Below, one piece after another: positions 1 to 6,761 of a stretch of 12,241 nt of DNA. Made by a program: the position numbers and the translations under genes. Position 1 is the first letter of the stretch. Each line of letters begins with the position of its first letter. The stretch is from Desulfobacteraceae bacterium (GTDB lineage: Bacteria; Desulfobacterota; DSM-4660; Desulfatiglandales; Desulfatiglandaceae): assembly GCA_030642205.1 (NCBI GenBank), contig DAOWOF010000049.1, positions 1 through 12,241 on the forward strand. Reading direction: 5' to 3'. The notes below the pieces were generated by a model. The model was not told the DNA's origin and ran no database searches. It saw only the letters and a list, made by a program, of their open reading frames with translations.

Positions 1-40
1 TAGTGGTCGTGACATACTTTTTTATATAACAAAATTGTTT

Positions 41-68
41 AAGGGGTTAAATGAAGATTTGACCCCTT
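41..68 (-). terminator. Possible terminator hairpin after the ankyrin gene
   Basis: Arms at 41-52 and 57-68 pair over 12 bases, with one G-T mismatch that becomes a wobble in one orientation, around a GAAG loop. The hairpin lies 14 bases beyond the stop codon of the minus-strand ankyrin gene. On that strand the following bases read AAACAATTTT, a poor U-tract, so a Rho-independent terminator is plausible but not certain. Confidence 0.45.
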
Positions 69-82
69 TCTTCTCTCCCTCC

Positions 83-710
83 CTAATATTTAGCCCCATA
101 TGCTTTTAAAAGCCTGATTACTCTGGTATGGGACATTCTCTTTGCTACACTTAAGGGCGTATAATTAGTGCCATCAACACTTAGCCTAATATTAACATTA
201 GCTCTGGCCGCCAAGAGCAGCCTGACAACTTCAGCATGGCCTTTCTGTGACGCCATAAACAGCGGAGTAACGCCGTCTGTTTTTCTGGCCGCATTAATAT
301 CAGCCTTGGCCTCCAGCAACAGCGTCACAACTTCAGCATGGCCTTGCTGTGACGCCATCAACAGCGGAGTACCGCCGTCTGTATTGGCCGCATTAACATT
401 AGCTCTGGCCGCCAAGAGCAGCTTGACAACTTCAGCATGGCCATTCTGTGACACCATACACAGCGGAGTAACGCCATATTTTATTTATTACATTTACATC
501 TGCCCCAGCCTGGATCGCTTTTTGAATTTTACCTATATCTTCTTTGGTTATAGATTCAGAAAGAATCTTCAGCTCTATTGTTGCTGCTTTGTTTACCGGT
601 TTTTCAGCAAATGAAAAATTACTGCAAATACATATAATAAACAAAGCCGGCAAAACCACTTTAATTCCTGTGTAATTCATACCTTTTACTGATAATATCC
701 CTCTTGTCAT
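83..710 (-). pseudogene. Exported ankyrin-repeat protein, frameshifted
   Basis: Two overlapping minus-strand frames make one gene. The 5' piece (710 to 432) starts at ATG with AGGAGG at 726-721 and encodes a signal peptide: a basic start, a hydrophobic core VVLPALFIICIC and a likely cleavage site after SFA. It then enters a first ankyrin repeat (IQAGADVNV) and runs out of frame as NKIWRYSAVYGVTEWPC, ending at a stop. The other frame across the same bases reads YGVTPLCMVSQNGHAEVV, which is the expected ankyrin continuation, and stays open to TAG at 83. Removing one base from the T-run at 479-482 (A-run on the coding strand) restores a protein of about 208 residues with roughly four to five ankyrin repeats. 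Ankyrin repeats bind proteins; with a signal peptide this one would act in the periplasm or outside the cell. No enzymatic domain is visible. The break could be a true mutation or a sequencing error in the homopolymer. Confidence 0.85.
227..472. repeat. Near-identical tandem ankyrin-coding repeats (99-102 bp)
   Basis: The string AACTTCAGCATGGCC recurs at 227, 329 and 428, giving periods of 102 and 99 bases (34 and 33 codons, one ankyrin unit). The matching blocks continue through TCTGTGAC.CCAT..ACAGCGGAGTA.CGCC, so the units are similar at the DNA level as well as in protein. This suggests recent duplication or gene conversion, and such arrays are prone to copy-number change and assembly collapse. 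Confidence 0.85.
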
Positions 711-793
711 TTTCTTGATGCCTCCTGTTTAAAAGTATATCTTTAATCCAAATTGAATCGTCCCCACGAGTTCAAGAAAGGAGCAACACATGA

Positions 794-1064
794 GTCGTTT
801 TAGAAAGCTAGCACATACAAACAGGTCCTGGTTTGGTGAAAGGTTTTGGCCTCCGAAGAGGAGCCATTGCCTCATCTGTAGCTGATCAAGCAACTTAAAA
901 CCCTGAAAACGGCCTTGTCACAATTGGATTGTAAATTAAAAGAATCCTTTATGGCCTTGTCTTTTCTGTCCTTGCCTGTGATTCCTGAATTAAGATTGAC
1001 TGATAAAGGGCTGGTGGATGTTAATAAAAATCCTGGCCCAGAGAACCAGATTTTTCAAGACTGA
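794..1064 (+). pseudogene. Adenine deaminase remnant
   Basis: Two plus-strand pieces in different frames resemble adenine deaminase, which converts adenine to hypoxanthine plus ammonia in purine salvage. Piece one (about 794-886) reads VVLE, a stop codon (809-811), then TGPGLVKGFGLRRGAIASSVA. This matches my memory of the family block GF(V)KGFGLKRGAIASSVAHDSHN, and it stops just before the HDSHN part. Piece two (about 882-1064) reads FMALSFLSLPVIPELRLTDK followed by GLVDV, which I recognise as the family's C-terminal block, then diverges and ends at TGA (1062-1064). An intact enzyme is close to 570-600 residues, so most of the gene and about 100 or more residues between the two pieces are gone. 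A 31-codon frame starting at 790 crosses the same DNA but is not needed to explain it. The family assignment is from memory and was not tested by a search. Confidence 0.7.
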
Positions 1065-1071
1065 ATAAATC

Positions 1072-1145
1072 GTAGGGGCAGGCCCCTGTGCCTGCCCAAA
1101 TAATGGGCAACCTGATAACGGGCAACCACGGGGGGTTGCCCCTAC
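1072..1145. repeat. REP/MITE-like palindromic element
   Basis: The element is bounded by GTAGGGGCA (1072-1080) and its exact inverse TGCCCCTAC (1137-1145). Inside are two strong hairpins: GGGCAGGC/GCCTGCCC (1076-1083 with 1090-1097, 6-base loop) and GGGCAACC/GGTTGCCC (1120-1127 with 1134-1141, 6-base loop). A further GGGCAACC sits at 1105-1112. It is far more GC-rich than its surroundings. It lies 24 bases past the end of the minus-strand rRNA methyltransferase gene and could also help end that transcript. Similar GTAGGGGCA palindromes are dispersed repeats in many environmental bacteria, so this is probably one copy of a multicopy family. Confidence 0.75.
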
Positions 1146-1169
1146 TATTGCCAGAATTAACCCGATAAT

Positions 1170-1937
1170 TCAGGGATTGATTGTGAGTTGCCTTTGGCGG
1201 GTTATCTCAGATAAAATGACTCCGGCGGCCACTGATACATTTAGAGACTCGACCTTGCCTGGAGATGGGATTTGCACTATTTGATGACATTTTTTTTCCA
1301 GATTTGCGCCAAGACCTTTATGCTCATTTCCAAGAATCAGAACAAGGTCTCTGTTCCAGTCAAAGCTATATATTGATTGAGTTCCATTGCCGGAGGCGCC
1401 AATAGCCCAATAGCCTTCTTTTTTAAGATTATCCAAACTTCGCCCTAGGTTTACAACCCTGGCTATGGGAAGAGAGAAATGAGTGCCGGAAGATCGTTTA
1501 AGGGCATTGGCCGTTACACTGGCCGTCCGGTCTTTGGGAATAATCAATCCCTGGGCTTTAAAAAAACATGCAGTTCGGATTATAGCGCCCAGATTGCCCT
1601 GGTCTGTGATATGGTCTGCCATAATTAGCAGCGAAGGTCTTTTGTTTCTGGATATCCGGATGAGTTCTTCTAAAGATGAATAGGTGAATTGTTTTACAAC
1701 CAGCGCCACTCCTTGATGTGTTATTTTTGGCAAGTATTTTTCCAGCTCCGGACTGGTTTTGAAAATTATCCGGAGATCTTGTTCCCTGGCAAGCTCTTCA
1801 ATTTCTTTTACGCGATTTGATTTTTTCCCTTTTAAAATCCACAGCTCAAGAATATCATTCCGTTTATGGATTAGCATCTCTCTAACGCTATGGAGGCCTG
1901 GAATTAAATTGTTATTTTTTTCAGGAATGTGTTTCAT
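1170..1937 (-). CDS. rlmB: RlmB-type 23S rRNA (guanosine-2'-O-)-methyltransferase (TrmH/SpoU)
   Basis: A SpoU/TrmH-family methyltransferase that moves a methyl group from S-adenosylmethionine to a ribose 2'-OH, most likely a guanosine of 23S rRNA. An N-terminal substrate-binding domain opens with the GLHSVREML motif typical of RlmB. The knotted catalytic domain shows motif 1 DHITDQGNLGAIIRTA (about residues 108-123, conserved Asn and Arg), motif 2 LVLILGNEHKGL (about 198-209) and motif 3 IPSPGKVESLNVSVAAG (about 223-239), which form the SAM-binding knot. I chose ATG at 1937 (255 residues); an in-frame TTG at 1952 would add five residues. Neither has a clear ribosome-binding site. Both starts lie inside the end of gmk (17- or 32-base overlap), so translation is probably coupled. 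The exact rRNA position is inferred; a tRNA target cannot be excluded. Confidence 0.9.
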   Translation of the reverse strand: MKHIPEKNNNLIPGLHSVREMLIHKRNDILELWILKGKKSNRVKEIEELAREQDLRIIFKTSPELEKYLPKITHQGVALVVKQFTYSSLEELIRISRNKRPSLLIMADHITDQGNLGAIIRTACFFKAQGLIIPKDRTASVTANALKRSSGTHFSLPIARVVNLGRSLDNLKKEGYWAIGASGNGTQSIYSFDWNRDLVLILGNEHKGLGANLEKKCHQIVQIPSPGKVESLNVSVAAGVILSEITRQRQLTINP

Positions 1938-2544
1938 CTTCTTGTATATCAAAAAGATTTTTTACCAGTTGCATGCGTCTTAAAGTGCGGCAGCGTTCAG
2001 CCTGAATAATGGTTTGCACCTCGGTTATGGCCTTTTCCAGATCATCGTTTATTATAAGATAATCAAAAAAGAATATTTTTTTAATTATCCTGGGGGCAAC
2101 AGCCATCCTTTTTTTAATAACCTGATCATCATCTGTCCCACGTTGAAAGAGCCTCTGCTCAAGGATTTTTAAGGATGGAGGAAGGATATAGATCAATACA
2201 TTGTTTTCAAAGTGTTGTTTTATGTTTTTTGCGCCTTGTTCATCCAGATCCAGGAGGACATCAATGTCCTTGCTTGTTTGTTCTTCAAGACTTTTGAAGG
2301 ACGTGCCATAGTATTCATCATAGACTGTGGCCCATTCAATGAATGCCCCATCTTTAATCATCTGAAGAAATGTTTCCCCTTTCACAAAGTGATAGTGAAC
2401 GTCCTGTTTTTCACCCTTTCTGGGCTTGCGGGTAGTATGGGAAATCGAATAGCCAAGCTTGTCATCCTGCTTTTTAACAGCATTAAGGATCGTAGATTTG
2501 CCTGAACCGGAAAGACCGGAAATGATAAATAGTTGACCTGACAT
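1921..2544 (-). CDS. gmk: Guanylate kinase
   Basis: Phosphorylates GMP to GDP with ATP, an essential cytoplasmic step of guanine nucleotide synthesis. Visible elements are the P-loop GLSGSGKST (residues 10-18), the GMP-binding block SISHTTRKPRKGE, the acceptor contacts in IEWATVYDEYYGTS, the core strand VLLDLDEQGA, the lid RGTDDDQVIKKR and DYLIINDDLEKA near the C-terminus. The usual lid has arginine-rich RGRGTDS; here it is LFQRGTDDD, a mild deviation. I chose ATG at 2544 (207 residues, normal length, beginning MSGQLFIISG as is usual), with GAGG at 2558-2555. An in-frame ATG at 2580 would add 12 non-conserved residues and overlap remA. The gene sits 19 bases after remA and overlaps the methyltransferase gene that follows. 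Confidence 0.97.
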   Translation of the reverse strand: MSGQLFIISGLSGSGKSTILNAVKKQDDKLGYSISHTTRKPRKGEKQDVHYHFVKGETFLQMIKDGAFIEWATVYDEYYGTSFKSLEEQTSKDIDVLLDLDEQGAKNIKQHFENNVLIYILPPSLKILEQRLFQRGTDDDQVIKKRMAVAPRIIKKIFFFDYLIINDDLEKAITEVQTIIQAERCRTLRRMQLVKNLFDIQEDETHS

Positions 2545-2563
2545 GAATTGCTGACCTCGGCTT

Positions 2564-2836
2564 TTATTCTTCGATTTCATCCTTGCTCAGGGCGCAATTG
2601 GGGCTATATCGATGGGCAACGGTTTCTGACTGTATGGCAGATAAAATAACATGGTTGCTGTCTGTTATTATCACTGATCTGGTACGCCTTCCCTGGGTGG
2701 CATCTACCAATCTTCTTTCCTGTTTGGCCTCTTCCCTGAGCCTCTTTATGGGCGCCGCGTTTGGCGATATAATGGCAACTATCCTTCTGGATACAACAGA
2801 ATTTCCAAAACCAATATTAAGAAGTTTTGCAGTCAT
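2564..2836 (-). CDS. remA: RemA/DUF370 family regulator
   Basis: A 90-residue member of the RemA (YlzA, DUF370) family. In Bacillus RemA is a DNA-binding activator of extracellular matrix genes; in Gram-negative relatives the role is largely inferred. The family signature is complete: LLNIGFGNSVV, then R.IVAIISPNAAPIKRL, DATQGRRTRSVIITDSNHVI and LSAIQSETVAHR. Residues after about 78 (YSPNCALSKDEIEE) are a variable tail. ATG at 2836 is preceded by AGGAGG at 2849-2844 with 7 bases between, the best ribosome-binding site in this operon. It lies 14 bases after yicC and 19 bases before gmk, an order I recall as common in deltaproteobacteria and Firmicutes. Confidence 0.95.
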   Translation of the reverse strand: MTAKLLNIGFGNSVVSRRIVAIISPNAAPIKRLREEAKQERRLVDATQGRRTRSVIITDSNHVILSAIQSETVAHRYSPNCALSKDEIEE

Positions 2837-2843
2837 AATCTGG

Positions 2844-2849
2844 CCTCCT
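2844..2849 (-). promoter_or_regulatory. Strong Shine-Dalgarno site of remA
   Basis: The minus strand reads AGGAGG seven bases before the remA ATG. Other genes of this operon start by overlap or from weak sites, so remA may be translated more strongly than its neighbours. Confidence 0.8.
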
Positions 2850-2850
2850 T

Positions 2851-3732
2851 TTATTCCACATTCTGGACTTGTTCTCTCAATTTTTCAAGCTCGGCCTTTA
2901 TTTCTACGGCGATCCTGGAAATGGGTACGTTATTTGCCTTGGAACTGATAGTATTGACCTCTCTATTAATTTCCTGCAGAAGAAATTCCAGCCTCCTGCC
3001 TAATGGTTTATCCATATCAAGATAGGTTCGAAATTGAGTTATATGGCTTCTGATACGAACAAGTTCTTCTGTTATATCCGATTTTTCGGCAAAAATAGCA
3101 ATTTCCTGGGCGATCCTGGTTTCGTCAACAGGATTATCAGGCATGATTCGCTGGATATTCTTTTTTAGTCGCAGGGAATAATCTTCCACTACGACTGGCA
3201 CAAGTTCATCAATCTCAAGTGTGTATTTTTCCAGGAGCCCTAAACGATGTAATAAATCTTCCTTAATCGCAGCCCCTTCATTTAGCCTCATTATATCTAA
3301 AGATGAAATGGCCTGTTGTAAAAGTTTTTCTAAATCGTTTTGGATATTTTCCTGATCTTCCTTTTCAGGCCTTAAACTGATTATATCCTTTATATTAAAA
3401 AAGGAATCCAATTGAATTTGAGGTTCTATTCCCAATTGGTCTGCCAACTGTTTATATGCCTTGGCATAGGATTTTACAAGGGGTATGTTGAGTTCGACGC
3501 TGCACGGTGACGGCAGGCCATTTTCTTCAGCATTAATATAGACTTCAATACGTCCGCGGTTGATCCTTTTTGAGATCGCTGCCTTAATATTTTTTTCAAA
3601 GACCTGGTATTTTTTAGGCATTCTGATCATGATATCGCGAAATCGGCTGTTAAGGGATTTTATTTCCGCTATCAGATATCCTTTTTCAGATTGAAATTCG
3701 GCTTTGCCGTAGGCTGTCATACTTTTAATCAA
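2851..3732 (-). CDS. yicC: YicC/YloC family endoribonuclease
   Basis: A 293-residue YicC-family protein; E. coli YicC is an endoribonuclease that influences small-RNA turnover. The N-terminal domain begins MIKSMTAYGKAE, followed by EIKSLNSRFRDIMIRMP and NRGRIEVYI. The C-terminal DUF1732 domain carries LVRIRSHITQF and then GRRLEFLLQEINREVNTISS plus KA, the family's most conserved stretch. The start is TTG at 3732: the first five residues (M-I-x-S-M) match the family consensus, so TTG is preferred over the internal ATG at 3720. The stretch before it contains GGAG about 10 bases upstream. The gene overlaps the preceding DUF4416 gene by 8 bases and is followed 14 bases later by remA. Confidence 0.95.
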   Translation of the reverse strand: MIKSMTAYGKAEFQSEKGYLIAEIKSLNSRFRDIMIRMPKKYQVFEKNIKAAISKRINRGRIEVYINAEENGLPSPCSVELNIPLVKSYAKAYKQLADQLGIEPQIQLDSFFNIKDIISLRPEKEDQENIQNDLEKLLQQAISSLDIMRLNEGAAIKEDLLHRLGLLEKYTLEIDELVPVVVEDYSLRLKKNIQRIMPDNPVDETRIAQEIAIFAEKSDITEELVRIRSHITQFRTYLDMDKPLGRRLEFLLQEINREVNTISSKANNVPISRIAVEIKAELEKLREQVQNVE

Positions 3733-4264
3733 GACGTCTTTTCTCCATTATTTGGGCCATATAAGTTTTTCTTATTTCATTAAAATAGTCGATTATGTCA
3801 GGATTGGCATAATCGGGATAAGTCCATTCAACTGATCTAAAGCCGCCCTTTTTAAAAAGGAGGGTCAGATCAGCATAGATTCCTTTTGTAAGATAGACTC
3901 GATGGATATAATTTTTACCTGTAGCCAGAATTAATCTTTCAGCTGAGATATAACCGGGATCGATATTGACCTGTCTGTTCCCATGATCAAGATATTCTTT
4001 TTCGAACTCATTAGTGGCCAGTTTTACCTGTACCAGTTCCTCAGCGGGAATCAGTCCTGAAAAGGAAATAAAACGCCTGTGAAGGGGCCATCCCATTTCC
4101 CTGGCATAATATTTGGTACGGTCAAAAAAAAGTTCCGGGCTGGTCCAGTCTATAGACCCGAATTTTTCAGTGAGTTTGATCATAACCTCGTCAATCAAGC
4201 TATTTTCAACTGAAAAAATGCTTGCAATAAGTTTAACATGGTTTGGTATTTGAGGCTGACTCAT
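3725..4264 (-). CDS. DUF4416 family protein
   Basis: A 179-residue protein of the DUF4416 family, whose function is unknown. The family pattern is visible: an N-terminal KLIASIFS stretch, FDRTKYYAREMG, then the block IDPGYISAERLILATGKNY followed by HRVYLTKGIYADLTL, and near the end VEWTYPDYANPDIIDYF. There is no signal peptide or membrane segment, so it is probably cytoplasmic. Its ATG overlaps the stop of the heptose kinase gene (ATGA at 4264-4261) and its end overlaps yicC, so translation is coupled on both sides. The context gives no firm function; DUF4416 genes recur in this neighbourhood in deltaproteobacteria as far as I recall. Confidence 0.85.
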   Translation of the reverse strand: MSQPQIPNHVKLIASIFSVENSLIDEVMIKLTEKFGSIDWTSPELFFDRTKYYAREMGWPLHRRFISFSGLIPAEELVQVKLATNEFEKEYLDHGNRQVNIDPGYISAERLILATGKNYIHRVYLTKGIYADLTLLFKKGGFRSVEWTYPDYANPDIIDYFNEIRKTYMAQIMEKRRLD

Positions 4265-5265
4265 AATTGATCTATTACCTTTAATAAATTTTCTGTACTT
4301 ATAGTGGTGGTTCCCACCTCGCCGACAACTATACCGGCCGCCAGATTGGAAAGAACCGCAGAGGATTTAAGGCTCATTCCGGTGGCAAGCCCCAGTGCTA
4401 TGGTAGCTATAACTGTATCTCCCGCGCCGGTAACATCGTACACTTTTTTCGCTATAGTAGGGATATGAAATATCTCCCCTGTATTTTCAAAAAGGGTCAT
4501 TCCATCTTTACCCTGGGTAATAAGCACAGAACGACATTTGAGCTCATGGAGCATTTTTTTGCCAGCTTTAACAAGACTATCCCTGTCTGTAATTTCAAAT
4601 CCGCAAAAGCTGCTTGCCTCATGATGGTTAGGGGTAATGATATGTACATCATGATAATATTTGAAATTGCCAATCTTGGGATCTACGGCAATAATCATGT
4701 CTGAATTCGCAACCAGGCTCCTTAGTTCTTTCATCATGGTCGAGGAAATAACTCCTTTGCCATAATCAGAGACAACTATAGCATCTATTTCATTAAGCTT
4801 TTGACCAATAAAATCCAGCAGGTCATTAATGCTTGAGGCCTTTATATCCTGACGGCTCTCACGATCAAAACGGACGACTTGCTGGCTTTGAGCGACAACT
4901 CTGGTCTTAATGCTGGTAGGCCGGTCAGGTTCTTTTATGATACCATTAGTCGTCATACCAATCGTTTCGACCATATTTTGAATTTCATATCCAGGAAGAT
5001 CTTCGCCTATGATACCGCATATGATGGGGTTGGAACCTAGTGTGGCAAGATTATGAATAACATTTGCAGCGCCACCAAGGGTCCTTGTCTCCTTAGTAAC
5101 TTCAACGATCGGAACCGGCGCTTCGGGAGAAATCCTTGTAACACTGCCCCAAAAGTATTCATCCATGATAATATCTCCTATTACCAGAATTTTGGCTTGG
5201 GAGAACCGGTTGATATAGCTTTTTAAGTTATCTTCTTTATTATTGTGTTTATTTATCTGAGTCAT
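4261..5265 (-). CDS. hldA: D-glycero-beta-D-manno-heptose-7-phosphate kinase
   Basis: A PfkB/ribokinase-fold sugar kinase of 334 residues, matching the kinase half of HldE (RfaE). It phosphorylates heptose 7-phosphate at C1 on the route to ADP-heptose for the lipopolysaccharide inner core. Evidence: ILVIGDIIMDEYFWG (about 26-40), SPEAPVPIVEV (46-56), substrate-site GGAANV (64-69), VVSDYGKG (164-171), TPNHHEA (211-217) and the ATP/anion-hole motif DVTGAGDT (277-284) with the catalytic Asp at 283. E. coli HldE carries a fused adenylyltransferase; that domain is absent, so a separate HldC-like gene should exist elsewhere. Only a weak ribosome-binding site precedes ATG 5265. It is the first gene of the six-gene minus-strand operon. 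Confidence 0.93.
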   Translation of the reverse strand: MTQINKHNNKEDNLKSYINRFSQAKILVIGDIIMDEYFWGSVTRISPEAPVPIVEVTKETRTLGGAANVIHNLATLGSNPIICGIIGEDLPGYEIQNMVETIGMTTNGIIKEPDRPTSIKTRVVAQSQQVVRFDRESRQDIKASSINDLLDFIGQKLNEIDAIVVSDYGKGVISSTMMKELRSLVANSDMIIAVDPKIGNFKYYHDVHIITPNHHEASSFCGFEITDRDSLVKAGKKMLHELKCRSVLITQGKDGMTLFENTGEIFHIPTIAKKVYDVTGAGDTVIATIALGLATGMSLKSSAVLSNLAAGIVVGEVGTTTISTENLLKVIDQL

Positions 5266-5402
5266 GATACTTGCTGATTTGTTGAAAATTCCGAAAAAAA
5301 TACTAAATAAGTATAATATCTATGGTATTATAAATTGAATCTGCCTCTTATATCATTGTCATTTTTTATTGTCCACATGTAAGGTAAGAAAGGTTAAGAG
5401 CT
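5266..5402. promoter_or_regulatory. Divergent promoter region between hldA and trkA
   Basis: This AT-rich gap separates two divergent operons and must hold promoters for both. TATAAT occurs on the plus strand at 5312-5317 and on the minus strand at 5332-5327. No -35 box sits at the ideal 16-18 bases from either: TTGAAA at 5282-5287 is 24 bases upstream of the plus-strand hexamer. The exact promoters are therefore unresolved. No operator palindrome is obvious. Confidence 0.5.
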
Positions 5403-6761
5403 GTGAAAATTATTATTATAGGCGCTGGTGAAGTAGGATTTAATATCGCACAAAAATTATCCGAAGAAAACCATGATGTGATATTGATCGAAAAAGATCC
5501 TGATAAAATAAAGAGTATTAATGATGAGCTTGACATCCTGGTTCTTTCCGGTTCCGGCACTAGTCCCATGCTGCTAAAAAGGGCAGGCATCAAAGATGCG
5601 GATATCCTGGTCACGGCTACTGATAGCGATGAGGCTAATCTTATAACCTGTATGCTGGCGCAGAATCTTTCCTCGGACATCCTTAAAGTGGCACGAATAC
5701 GAAATCAGGAATATCTGAATGAAACAGAACTATTTGGAAAAGATTTTTTGGGGATTAATCAGGTTATTGCTCCTGAGAGATTAATGGCAAAAACCATTCT
5801 AAATCTCTTTGAAATTCCATGTGCCACGGAGGTAATCAATTTTGAAAAGGGGAGGGTCAAGCTCATAGGCTTTATTGTGGCAAAGGACTCTCCTTTTAGC
5901 GGCCGAAAGCTACTTTCTTTGGAAGGAGAGGAAAAAAAGCTTCATATAGGGGCCATTGTAAGGGGAGATGAAGTAATTATCCCCAGTGGAAAAGATATCA
6001 TTTTGGCAGGTGATCTTATATATATAGTTGTAAAACATAATGAACTTGACGAGGTACTTAAGCTCTTTCAGGTTCAGGATGAGATCACCCGCAGTATACT
6101 GATTGTCGGAGGAGGACAAATTGGAACGGCATTGGCCCTGACTTTGGATACAAGTCGATTCAATGTCAAGATCATTGAGAATGATAAAGACAAATGTAAC
6201 CAATTAGCTGAAAAATTGGATAGAGTACTTGTTATTAACGGAGATGGAAGTGATAAAGCCCTTTTGAGGGAAGTTAATATCAAGGATGCTGATTTTATAG
6301 TGGCAACCACCCAGGATGATGAAAAGAACATTCTGATATCTCTGCTGGCAAAACGATTAGGGGTCAAACGAACTATTACCAAGGTAAGTAAATTGAGCTA
6401 TGTTTCTCTTCTTTCAACAATTGGTCTTGATACGGTTATCAGCCCCAGATTATCAGCAGTACAGGCTATCTTGCAATATATAAGGCGAGGAAAAATCATC
6501 TCTGTAATCCCTTTAAAAGGAGAACATGCGGAGGCCATAGAGGCAGAGGCTATGGAGACCTCCAGGATTACAAATAAACCCCTTGCCAAGGTTAAATTTC
6601 CCAAGGGAGCCATCGTGGGAGCTATTATTAGAGGAGAGGATATTATTATCCCACGCGGTGACAGCATCGTGCGGCCTAAAGACCGCCTTATTATATTTGC
6701 CCTGAAAAAAGCCTTGCCAAAACTGGAAAAACTTTTAACCGTGAAACTGGAATATTTTTAA
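5403..6761 (+). CDS. trkA: Trk potassium uptake regulatory subunit TrkA
   Basis: A cytoplasmic NAD(H)-binding gating subunit that assembles on TrkH and controls potassium uptake. At 452 residues it has the full two-lobe form: Rossmann fold one with GAGEVG (7-12) and an acidic residue ending the second strand (E30), a TrkA_C domain around 145-220, Rossmann fold two with GGGQIG (236-241) and E259, and a second TrkA_C domain around 365-450. The repeated DGSD.ALLREVNIKDAD / SGTSPMLLKRAGIKDAD blocks confirm internal duplication. The start is GTG at 5403, giving the standard MKIIIIGAGEVG opening, with AAAGG about 11 bases upstream. Its stop overlaps the trkH start (TAATG). Confidence 0.96.
   Translation: MKIIIIGAGEVGFNIAQKLSEENHDVILIEKDPDKIKSINDELDILVLSGSGTSPMLLKRAGIKDADILVTATDSDEANLITCMLAQNLSSDILKVARIRNQEYLNETELFGKDFLGINQVIAPERLMAKTILNLFEIPCATEVINFEKGRVKLIGFIVAKDSPFSGRKLLSLEGEEKKLHIGAIVRGDEVIIPSGKDIILAGDLIYIVVKHNELDEVLKLFQVQDEITRSILIVGGGQIGTALALTLDTSRFNVKIIENDKDKCNQLAEKLDRVLVINGDGSDKALLREVNIKDADFIVATTQDDEKNILISLLAKRLGVKRTITKVSKLSYVSLLSTIGLDTVISPRLSAVQAILQYIRRGKIISVIPLKGEHAEAIEAEAMETSRITNKPLAKVKFPKGAIVGAIIRGEDIIIPRGDSIVRPKDRLIIFALKKALPKLEKLLTVKLEYF

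Noticed and set aside
168..614. 148-codon plus-strand open frame
   Set aside because: It lies antisense to the ankyrin gene and its repeats merely mirror that gene's repeats. No family resemblance and no ribosome-binding site.
790..885. A 31-codon frame beginning MSRFRKLAHT, resembling the start of an IS200/REP-associated transposase, with a ribosome-binding-like GGAG before it
   Set aside because: The resemblance ends after about ten residues. The overlapping frame across the same DNA reads GLVKGFGLRRGAIASSVA, a much longer match to adenine deaminase, so the transposase likeness is probably chance.
711..1169. CRISPR array or non-coding RNA in the gene-poor stretch
   Set aside because: There are no regularly spaced repeats and no tRNA-like or known RNA fold. 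The contents are explained by the deaminase remnant and the palindromic element.
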